DNA of 64,000 bases. Origin: Isoetes taiwanensis. Its lineage: Eukaryota > Streptophyta > Lycopodiopsida > Isoetales > Isoetaceae. Shown piece by piece: positions 43,795 to 53,416 of the stretch. Positions within the stretch are counted from its first letter, which is position 1. The number at the start of each line of letters is the position of its first letter. The stretch lies in the NCBI GenBank assembly GCA_021234155.1, contig JAJEKV010000017.1, forward strand, positions 4,870,792 through 4,934,791, written 5' to 3'. Made by a program: the position numbers and the translations under genes. The notes beneath the pieces are model-generated. The model was not told where the DNA came from and searched no databases. It worked only from the letters and a program-made list of their open reading frames with translations.

Positions 43795-45700
43795 GCTACA
43801 CAGGTCAGTACTCCCTTCAAATTCAATGTTCAATTGCTGCAGGTTCAGCAATTTTGCTCACAACTGAGGGAGTATTATATATCTCTCCCCAAGATTGGAA
43901 ATAGCAAATCTATGATTGGGTTTGTGCAGAAACTAAAAACGTTGAAACATTGGATTAAAAAATGGGGGAAAGATTGGGCAGAAAAGAAGAGGAAACAAAA
44001 GAATGAAATTTATATTGAAATGAAAAAGGTAAGAGAATTTCTGTTTTTGGATAAAGATAATCAGACTTTGCAGGATCTAGAAAGTCAACTGGAGATCAAA
44101 GTCAAACATGTGGAGGAAATGGAAGCTCAGTCTTTGGCAATCAGAAGTAAATGTCAGTACATCAATTGTATGGATAAGAGTAGTTCCTCCTTCTTTTTCA
44201 GGGCTGCTAAGAGTCGGATCATCAATAATGGCATCATCTCAGTTCAAAATGATCAAGGGGAAACTATTCAAGGACAACCTGAGATACAAAGATTTTTTGC
44301 TCATAGATATCAGGAATTATTTGATAAGCAGCCAACATCTCAAACAGATATTGAGCAATTCTTTAGCATGGTTGACTTGGATTCTGACTCCTCAATTGTT
44401 AATAATGATGCCCTTATGGCTATTCCACAGAAGGAGGAGATTCTCCGAATCTTGAATTCGATGGCTTCTGGAAAAAGTCCTGGACCTGATGGCTTTCCCC
44501 CAGAATTCTTTAGAGAATTTTGGGATATAATGCAGGATGATTTCACAACTTTTGTGCAAGGAGCCTGGGTGGCAGATAGTTTACATCCTGCAATCAATGC
44601 TGGTCTAATTGCACTGGTCCCAAAGGTGGACCAACCTATGTCCTTTTCTGATTGGAGGCCAATCTCATTGACCAACACCGTTTATAAAGTTCTTGCAAAA
44701 ATTCTAGCAAACAGGGTTAAGCCTACCCTGGAAAGCCTCATTAGTCCCCTACAGACTGCTTTCCTTCCTGGAAGGAGTATCCTTGACAACTTTATTGGAG
44801 CTTATGAAGGATTACATTGGAGTAATCTAACCAACCAGAATTGCATGCTCCTGAAACTGGATTTTAAAAGGGCATTTGATACTATTAATTGGGATTTTTT
44901 GAGTAGGGCCATGGAGGTTTTGGGATTTTCTCAACAGGTGATCAATCTGGTTCTTGCCTTCAACAAGGAGGCCAGATCTGCAGTCTTGATTAATGGCTGC
45001 CCCTCCTCTTTTTTCCCCTGCAAAAGAGGAGTGAGGCAAGGGTGTCCTTTGGCTCCTTACCTCTTTTTAATAGTTGCTGAGATGGTGACCAGGGTTACTC
45101 TCAAGCTTCAACAGAATGGACAAATCCAAGGCCTCCAGATGCCAAATGAAGGTATGCCTCTTTCTCTGATGCAATATGCTGATGATACTTTCATTTTTTT
45201 GGAGGATGATGGGAAAAGCATCTTTGCCTTTCTGTCTGCCATGGAGACCTTTGGCAAAGCCTCAGGAGTTTTATTGAACAAAGCCAAATGTACCATCCTC
45301 TTGGATTCTAAGGAGGAAAAAATTGCTGATATAGTAATTCTCGAAAAAGGGATGGCCACCAAACTGTTGGGTCTTCCTCTTGCACCAGACATGAGTTTGC
45401 ATGGTCTTTGGTCTCCTATTACAAACAGGATTAAAAGAAAATTCATGATGTATCCTGCCTCTCTTTCATTGGCAGGAAGGGTTGAAATTGCCAACACAGT
45501 AATCACCAGCACGCACATCTATTTTTCATCTGCAATTGTGGCTGACAAAGCAACCTATCAGGAAATTCAGACTGCCATTAGAAAGTTTATATGGCAAGGG
45601 GACTATAAAGTTGCTTGGCAGAATCTCACCACTCCCAAGGATTCTGGGGGCCTAGGATGCAAGGGTCTGTTCAAACAAAGCTCGGGCTTTAGCCGCAAAA
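43795..45700 (+). pseudogene. LINE ORF2, reverse transcriptase domain
   Basis: Same phase as the endonuclease after one stop. Non-LTR RT blocks in order: GKSPGPDGFPPEFF, WRPISLTNTVYKVLAKILANR, QTAFLPGRSILDN, LLKLDFKRAFDTINWDFL, GVRQGCPLAPYLFL, and the catalytic YADD (LMQYADDTFIF). It primes cDNA synthesis at the nicked target. The frame shifts at about 45690-45780. Confidence 0.92.
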
Positions 45701-47192
45701 TTGATCCGGGCGTGCTTTATGGTCTCCTCATCTTTCTCCCCGCCATGGCCTTTTTATCGTCACCGGGTTCAGCAAACTAAACCTGTGGGAAACAATTCAA
45801 TTCAACATCAGCTCCCAGATTCGGCCTTCTACCAGTTAACAGCTGGCCCCCATACATCTTCTATCATGAGGAGGCTTTTAGAGGCCTGGAATGAAGTCTC
45901 CCATTGTTTTCATGCAGATAATCTTCATAAGGTTAGTTCCAAGTTTCATTTCTTTTGGCATCACAATTTACTTCCTACAGAGGCAGGATGCTTGGCTCTC
46001 AAACATCCGAGAAAATATAAAGAATGGAGTGATGCAGGTCTCAAAACTATAGCTGATCTCAGGCGTAATGGCAATTGGCTTACCTGGCATGAGCTGATTG
46101 CAAGAATCAGTGATACACAGGTCAACAAAAAGATTTTCTCTGACATCTCTAGTTCCTTGAGCAACTGGGAAGACTCAATGGATCCTATTTCATGGAGCTG
46201 TGAAGGAAAAAAGAGATACAGTGTGTCCAAGATCTACAAAATGATCATTCAACCTTCTGATCTTAAGGTCACTACAAAATGGGGTTGCACTCAGCATGAG
46301 GCAATCAAAATAATCATTGAGGGATGGCAGGCACATTGTGCAAAAAAGATTCTTCTTTTTAGATGGCTTCTGTTGAATCAGAGTTTGTCCACTAATGAGA
46401 GAATATCAAAATATAAGGCTGCTCAGTCCAATATTTGCCCGTTAGGCTGCCAGCTTCCAGAATCCAACCTGCATGTCTTTCAGTGCCCGAGGCTTCTGCC
46501 CTTCTGGCTCTGGGCAAAAAATCTCTGTAAGTCCACTCCTGGTTCATCTTCACAAGAATTTTTTGACTTTCTAAGTTTCCCTAGTGCCTTCTGTGGTACT
46601 TTGAGAACTCTGGCCCTATGGTCTATTTGGAAGCACAGAAACAGAATCGTTCATGATCACAAAACATTTAATCTCAATTGGATTAAAGCCTGCTTTCAGT
46701 CCCTGCTGGTTGAGACAACTATAGCACATAGAAGAAGCAAGGGCTCAGCATATGACAGAAATTGGGATTCTTTAGGGAATTACCATGGTTTTTATGCTTT
46801 CTTTAAACTTACTATCTCTGATGCTGATGTTGACATTGACAGATTTTGTGACCGAGCATTATGATATGGTTATCCCCCCCTCTCGTGGAAGGTATGATCC
46901 TAAACCGGCTTTTGAGCAGTGGACGAGGGAGGTAATCAAGGCCAAGATGATTCACCTGAAGCAGCACATTTTGGCACAGACAGCTTTGGGAGTCATTCTG
47001 GATGATGAAGATCTTTGGTGGTGGAATGATTTGAAGATTTACTTTGCTGCAAAATGGGAGGAGCACTTTGACATCACCTCTGAAATCATGCTGCAGTTCA
47101 TGGTCCATACCCCTTTGGATCTTGATGAGCTTGAGACAGTATTCCATATTGTCCAGGTTGATCCATTGGAGTTTGTTTTGGGCTATGAGTAG
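45701..47192 (+). pseudogene. LINE ORF2 C-terminus with zf-RVT
   Basis: After a frameshift the protein continues at 45701-46864, with the zf-RVT region (KKILLFRWLLLNQSLSTNE, CPLGCQLPESNLHVFQCP, LWSIWKHRNRIVHD). A further frame change near 46840 leads to 46850-47192 (RYDPKPAFEQWTREV to a stop). No RNase H motif is recognised. About 100 residues beyond the usual zf-RVT end are of unknown role. Confidence 0.8.
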
Positions 47193-47431
47193 AAACTTCC
47201 AGTTCTGTTTTCTGTCTTGAACTATTACAGACATCTAAATTGATCTGATCTTTTTTGTCTAGCTGGTACAGCAAATTTTGAATATCTTGCTGTGCTATGC
47301 CTCTTTCAGTCCCTTCTTGGGACAAGTAAGCATTGCAAAGGTTTCTCCTTTTGCAATTGTTGTACATATTCATGTAACCTCTTTTGCATGTAATATCAAC
47401 CTGCCTTAACCTCAAAAAAAAAAAAAAAAAA
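47193..47431 (+). other. LINE 3' UTR and poly(A)
   Basis: Ends 'ctgccttaacctc' followed by 18 A. Compared with the retroinsertion at 27414, which ends 'cttgccttaa' then A-run, the last bases are similar. Confidence 0.8.
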
Positions 47432-47752
47432 AGAACAACATAAGGAAGCAACTTTAGTAAAACATACGTATTCTAATCTTCTAATTGAAGTAAACACAAA
47501 GTTTTTGGATTTCTACAAAATATAATCTTTCAATCAGGAGCAAAAACAATATCTACAAGAAACTTATATGCACGACAATGATGGGCATTTTTAGCACGTG
47601 TAAAATAAGTAGATGTCATGCATTCAATATAGACTTTTAGATATATTCGGGTCCATAGATGTCAAGAGTACCAATTGTGAATGGTTTAGTGTAAAGACAG
47701 GTGGGCATTAGCCATTGAATTGGCTTGTAAAAATAATCTATAGTAATTTTTT

Positions 47753-47823
47753 GTGGTTGTTGGGAGTCGAGCCCAGGTCTCCACGGCCACAACGTGGAAT
47801 TCTAACCACTAAACTACAACCAC
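47753..47823 (-). tRNA. tRNA-His(GTG), copy 11 (B-type)
   Basis: Intact arms. One change at the acceptor/T-stem junction (plus-strand 'ggttgttggg') alters the first T-stem pair to G-T/A type. Anticodon GTG. Confidence 0.82.
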
Positions 47824-48663
47824 AACCACATCAATATAACTTCAACACATTTACGTGTGAAAAAAGGGATCTTATGATCATTTTGTCACCGAAGAAAACA
47901 CATAGTCTCTGGATTCCTGTAAACTACAATCCTTCAATCAAAAACAAAGCTTCTACCTACTACAAACATCGCCTGTGGATGTCGGAGTTTTTATCAACAT
48001 GTAAATGAGCAGAATTAATGGAGTGAATAAATAGTTGTAGATGTCATCGTCTCCATAGACGAAATTGAGTATCAAATAGACTACAACCACAACCACAACC
48101 ACATCAATATAACTTCAACACATTTACGATCGTGTGAAAAAAGGGATCTTATGATCATTTTGTCACCGAAGAAAACACATAGTCTCTGGATTCCTATAAA
48201 CTACAGTCCTTCAATCTGAAGCAAAGCTTCTACCTACTACAAACATACTGCCCAGGGATGTCACGGATTTTTATCAACGTGTAAATGAGCAAAAGTAATG
48301 GAGTGAATAAATAGCTGTAGATGTCATCGTGTCCATAGATGAAATAGAGTGTCAACTGCAAATTATTTAGGGTTCCTGGAGTTTAGCATTAGCCATGGAA
48401 TAGAATGGATAGAGGATGGAGTGCATAGATGGTATGGATTCCCTTGTCGTCGGGCTTCATTATTAGGATTCTACTTTTCAAAATAAGCAGGCCTTATGAC
48501 GGTTTACATTTTTTGGATCCGCATTCTTCATGTCTGGACACATGTTATGGACAACGTCTAGTAGAATCTCCACAAGGAAATGCTCAACGAGTAAGGTTGA
48601 ACGATGCCTTTGAGATGAATTGTAGAAGCCTCATATTACAAAGAATATAAATACATGATATTT

Positions 48664-48734
48664 GTAGTTGCTGGGAGTTGAGCCCAGGTCTCCACGGCTA
48701 CAACATGAAATTCTAACCACTAAACTACAACCAC
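48664..48734 (-). tRNA. tRNA-His-like gene with anticodon GTA, copy 12
   Basis: Loop TTGTAGC. Stem TCATG/CGTGG pairs with two T-G wobbles. Acceptor GTGGTTG with CAACTAC. Near-identical to copy 8. Confidence 0.72.
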
Positions 48735-49054
48735 AACAACATAAGGAAACAACTTTAGTAAAACATACGTATTCTAATCTTCTAATTGAAGTAAACACAA
48801 AGTTTTTGGATTTCTACAAAATATAATCTTTCAATCAGGAGCAAAAACAATATCTACTAGAAACTTATATGCACGACAATGATGGGAATTTTTAGCACAT
48901 TTAAAATCAGTAGATGTCATGCATTGAATATAGAGTTTTAGATATATTCGTGTCCATAGATGTCAAAGAGTACCAATTGTGAATGGTTTAGTGTAAAGAC
49001 AGGCGGGCATTATCCATTGAATTGGTTTGTAAGAATTATCTATAGTGATTTTTT

Positions 49055-49125
49055 GTGGTTGCTGGGAGTTGAGCCCAAGTCTCCACGGCCACAACGTGGA
49101 ATTCTAACCACTAAATTACAACCAC
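49055..49125 (-). tRNA. tRNA-His(GTG), copy 13 (B-type)
   Basis: Full acceptor and anticodon stems, anticodon GTG. T-loop CTCAACT as in copy 9, with which it shares its flanks. Confidence 0.8.
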
Positions 49126-49730
49126 AACCACATCAATATAACTTCAACACATTTACCATCGTGTGAAAAAAGGGATCTTATGATCATTTTGTCACCGAAG
49201 AAAACACATAGTCTCTGGATTCCTATAAACTACAGTCCTTCAATCTGAAGCAAAGCTTCTACCTACTACAAACATACTGCCCAGGGATGTCACGGATTTT
49301 TATCAATGTGTAAATGAGCAAAAGTAATGGAGTGAATAAATAGCTGTAGATGTCATCGTGTCCATAGACGAAATAGAGTGTCAACTGCAAATTATTTAGG
49401 GTTCCTGGAGTTTAGCATTAGCCATGGAATAGAATGGATAGAGGATGGAGTGCATAGATGGTATGGATTCCCTTGTCGTAGGGCTTCATTATTAGGATTC
49501 TACTTTTCAAAATAGGCATGCCTTATGACGGTTTACATTTTTTGGATCCACATTCTTCATGTCTGGACACATGTTATGGACAACGTCTAGTAGAATCTCC
49601 ACAAGGAAATGTTCAACGAGTAAGGTTGAACGATGCCTTTGAGATGAATTGCAGAAGCCTCATATGACAAAGAATATGAATAGACGATAGCTGGGAGTCG
49701 TATGACAAAGAATATGAATAGAAGATATTT

Positions 49731-49801
49731 GTGGTTGCTGGGAGTCGAGCCCAGGTCTCCACGGCCACAATGTGGAATTCTAACCATTAAACTACAACCA
49801 G
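49731..49801 (-). tRNA. tRNA-His(GTG), copy 14 (A-type)
   Basis: Same as copy 10: A31/C39 mismatch, C/C at 1:72, anticodon GTG, preceded by the 'gacaaagaatatgaataga' duplication. Confidence 0.76.
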
Positions 49802-50120
49802 AACAACATAAGGAAGCAACTTTAGTAAAACATACGTATTCTAATCTTCTAATTGAAGTAAACACAAAGTTTTTGGATTTCTACAAAATATAATCTTTCA
49901 ATCAGGAGCAAAAACAATATCTACAAGAAACTTATATGCACGACAATGATGGGCATTTTTAGCACGTGTAAAATAAGTAGATGTCATGCATTCAATATAG
50001 ACTTTTAGATATATTCGGGTCCATAGATGTCAAGAGTACCAATTGTGAATGGTTTAGTGTAAAGACAGGTGGGCATTAGCCATTGAATTGGCTTGTAAAA
50101 ATAATCTATAGTGATTTTTT

Positions 50121-50191
50121 GTGGTTGTTGGGAGTCGAGCCCAGGTCTCCACGGCCACAACGTGGAATTCTAACCACTAAACTACAACCAC
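50121..50191 (-). tRNA. tRNA-His(GTG), copy 15 (B-type)
   Basis: Same as copy 11 including the 'ggttgttggg' change. Last well-formed tRNA before the altered zone. Confidence 0.82.
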
Positions 50192-51077
50192 AACCACATC
50201 AATATAACTTCAACACATTTATGATCGTGTGAAAAAAGGGATCTTATGATCATTTTGTCACCGAAGAAAACACATAGTCTCTGGATTCCTGTAAACTACA
50301 ATCCTTCAATCGGAAACAAAGCTTCTACCTACTACAAACATACTGCCCAGGGATGTCGCGGATTTTTATCAACATGTAAATGAGCAGAATTAATGGAGTG
50401 AATAAATAGTTGTAGATGTCATCGTCTCCATAGACGAAATTGAGTATCAAATAGACTACAACCACAACCACATCAATATAACTTCAACACATTTACGATC
50501 GTGTGAAAAAAGGGATCTTATGATCATTTTGTCACCGAAGAAAACACATAGTTTCTGGATTCCTATAAACTACAGTCCTTCAATCTGAAGCAAAGCTTCT
50601 ACCTACTACAAACATACTGCCCAGGGATGTCACGGATTTTTATCAACGTGTAAATGAGCAAAAGTAATGGAGTGAATAAATAGCTGTAGATGTCATCGTG
50701 TCCATAGACGAAATAGAGTGTCAATGCAAAATTATTTGGGTTCACACAGGTTTAGCATTAGCCATGGAATAGAATGGATAGAGGATGGAGTGCATAGATG
50801 ATACATGGATTCCCTTGTCGTAGGGCTTCATTATTAGGATTCTACTTTCAAAATAGGCATGCCTTATGACATTTATTTTTGGATCCACATTCTTCGTAAT
50901 GCGGACACATGTTATGGACAGCGTCTAGTAGAATCTCCACAGGAAATGCTCAGGTAAGGTTGAGCGATACCTTTTGAGATGAATTGCGGAAGCCTCATAT
51001 GACAAAGAATATGAATAGAAGATATTTGTAGTTCTTTGGGAATTAGATATGACAAAGAATATGAATAGAAGATATTT

Positions 51078-51147
51078 GTGGTTCTTTGGGAGTCGAGCCC
51101 GAGGTCTCCGCAGCCACAGCGATGGAATTCTAACCATTAAACAACGA
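51078..51147 (-). pseudogene. tRNA-His remnant, copy 16
   Basis: Recognisable 'gtcgagccc', 'ggaattctaaccattaa', but the T-stem is disrupted ('gttctttggg' for 'gttgctggg') and the anticodon stem is broken. Confidence 0.65.
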
Positions 51148-51465
51148 GAACAACATAAGGAAACTAGCTTTATTAAAACATCACATTATTCCTAATATCT
51201 TCTAGTGAAGTAAGCCGCAAAGTTTTGGATTTCTACAAAATATCATCTTTCAATCGAGAACCAAAAACAATATCTACACAAAGAAACTTATATGCGACAA
51301 TGATGGGCATTTTTAGCACATGTAAAAAAATCATTAAGATATCATGCATTGATTATAGAGTTTTAGATATATTAAGGTGTCCATAGATGTCAAGAAGTAC
51401 CAATTGTGAATGGTTTAGTGTAAAGACCATTGAATTGGTTTGTAGAATAATCTATAGTGATTTTT

Positions 51466-51539
51466 GGCAATGAGTTCTTGGGAGGTCGAGCCGGTCTCCA
51501 CGGCCTAGCGATAGATTCTAACCACTAAACTGCAACCAC
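51466..51539 (-). pseudogene. tRNA-His remnant, copy 17
   Basis: A-box region 'taaccactaaact' is kept. Anticodon arm reads 'cggcctagcgatag', so no GTG loop. T-arm disrupted. Confidence 0.6.
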
Positions 51540-52115
51540 AAACCACATCAATATAACTGCTTGCATTTACCTCAGCCCGAAAAAAGGGATCTTGCTGATC
51601 ATTTGTCACGAAGAAAGCACACATAGTCTCAGTTCACATAAACCACAGGTCCTTCCAATCCCAAGAAACAAGCACACCACTACAAACATCAGGGGATGTC
51701 GGCGGTTTTTATCAGTATTGTAAATGAGCAAAAAGTAATGGAGTGAATAAATAAACATGGAATGTCATAAATTGTCCATAGAGCGAAATAGAGTGTCAGC
51801 GCAAAATTATTTAGGGTTCACGGAGTTTAGCATTAGCCATGGGGAATAGAATGGATAGAGGGATGGAGTGCATAGATGGTATGGATTCCCTTGTAGGTAG
51901 GGCTTCATTATTAGGATTCTACTTTTCAAAAGTAAGCATGCCTTATGACGGTTTACATTTTGGATCCATTCTTCATATGCGGACACATGTTGGCGGACAG
52001 CGTCTGGTAGAATCTCACAAGAAAGGAAATGCTCAAGGGTAAAAGGTTGGGTAGAGATACCTTTGAGATGAATTGCGAAGCATAGCATGACAAAGAATAT
52101 AAATACAGATATTTT

Positions 52116-52180
52116 GTAGTTCTTTGGTGAGCCCGGGCTCCCGACACAGCGTGGAATTCTAACCACTAAACTACAACCCC
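52116..52180 (-). pseudogene. tRNA-His remnant, copy 18
   Basis: D-arm 'ggaattctaaccactaaac' is intact. T-arm shortened, anticodon region 'cccgacacagcgtgg'. Confidence 0.6.
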
Positions 52181-52497
52181 CACAACAACATAAGGAACAA
52201 CTTTAGTAAAACATCACGTATTCTAATCTTCTAATTGGAAGTAAACACAAAGGTTTTAGTTTCTACAAAATGCAATCTTTTAATCGAGGGCAAACAATAT
52301 CACGGAAACTTATATGCCGCGACAATGAGTGGGCATTTTAGCACATGTAAAAATCGGCCGGATGTCATGCATTCAATATAGGATTTTAGACCATATTGGT
52401 CCATAGATGTCAAGAGTACCAATTGTGAATGGTTTTGAGTGTAAGCAGGGTGAATAGCCATTGAATTGGCTTGTAAGAATAATCTATAGTGATTTTT

Positions 52498-52569
52498 GTG
52501 GTTCTTTGGGAGTGGTGAGGATCTCCCGCGACCACAGCGTGGAATTCACAACCACTAAACTACAGCCAC
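52498..52569 (-). pseudogene. tRNA-His remnant, copy 19
   Basis: B-type position. T-arm 'gttctttgggagtggtgagg' lost the B-box. Anticodon region 'gcgaccacagcgtgg' could still read GTG-like with an altered base. Confidence 0.6.
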
Positions 52570-53153
52570 AACCACATCAATATAACTAGCATTTCACAGA
52601 TCATGGCAGAAAAAAGGGATCTTATGATCATTGTGTCACGAGAAGAAAAACACATAGTCTCACGGATTCACATAAACTCACGGTCCTTCAATGCGGAAGC
52701 AAAAGCTTCTACCTACCTGAAGCTTATACTTGCCCGAGGATGTCACAGTTTTTATCAGCGTTTAAATGAGCAAAAAGTAGCCAGGTGAATAAACTAGCTA
52801 TAAGATATCATCATGTCCATAAGGCCAGCATAAAGTGTCCAGCTACCGAGGTGGCAGGTTTCTGGAGTTTAGCATTAGCCATGGAATAGAATGGGTAGAG
52901 GATGGGTGCATAGATGGTATGGATTCCCTTATGCGTCCGGGCTTCATTATTAGGATTCTACTTTTCAAAATCGCTGAGGCCTTATGGCCGGTTTACATTT
53001 TGGATCCGCATTCTTCATGTCACGGACACACATGTTGGACAGCGTCTAATTAGAATCTCCACAAGGGAAGATGCTCCAGCGAGTAAGGTTGAGCGATGCC
53101 TTTGAGATGGATTGGCGGCCTCATGTTACAAAGAATATAAATACATGATATTT

Positions 53154-53227
53154 GCATAGTTGCTGGAAGTTGAGCCGAGGTCTCCACGACTACAGCATTG
53201 AAATTCTAACCACTAAACTACAACCAC
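53154..53227 (-). pseudogene. tRNA-His-like remnant with GTA-type loop, copy 20
   Basis: The 'gactacagcattg' anticodon region corresponds to the GTA subtype. T-arm 'gctggaagttgagccgagg' is damaged. Confidence 0.6.
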
Positions 53228-53416
53228 AGCAACATAAAGGAAACAACTTTAGTAAAACATACATTATTCTAATCTTCATTGAAGTAAACACAAAGTTTTT
53301 AGTTTCTACAAAATATAATCTTTCAATAGGGAGCAAAAACAATATCTACTAGAAACTTATATACCCATTAATGATGGAGCATTTTTGCTTTATGTAAAAT
53401 CGGTAGATATCATGCA

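Larger units (their letters stand above)
37470..47431 (+). mobile_element. L1-type LINE, full span, with nested insertions
   Basis: Flanked by a 7-bp duplication AGAACAA (37463-37469 and 47432-47438) and ending in poly(A) (47414-47431). Order: short leader, ORF1 with a zinc knuckle, ORF2 with endonuclease, reverse transcriptase and zf-RVT tail, as in plant L1 clade LINEs. ORF1 is split by an LTR insertion (38583-42030), itself split by Helitron H-F. Without these the LINE is about 6.5 kb, which is full length for the clade. Stops and frameshifts in ORF2 indicate inactivity. Confidence 0.92.
47432..53416. repeat. tRNA-His tandem units with copies 11-20
   Basis: Clean until about 50.7 kb with tRNA spacings 911 (a partial unit duplication), 391, 676 and 390. 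After 50.7 kb the unit persists in order but carries many small changes concentrated at CG, CTG and CAG sites. The minus-strand tRNA genes there are correspondingly damaged. It ends at 'gatatcatgca', where H-G is inserted. Confidence 0.88.

Noticed and set aside
24167..50191. tRNA-derived SINEs instead of tRNA genes
   Set aside because: The copies are in one orientation at regular spacing within a larger tandem unit, lack individual A-tails and target duplications, and keep the whole cloverleaf.
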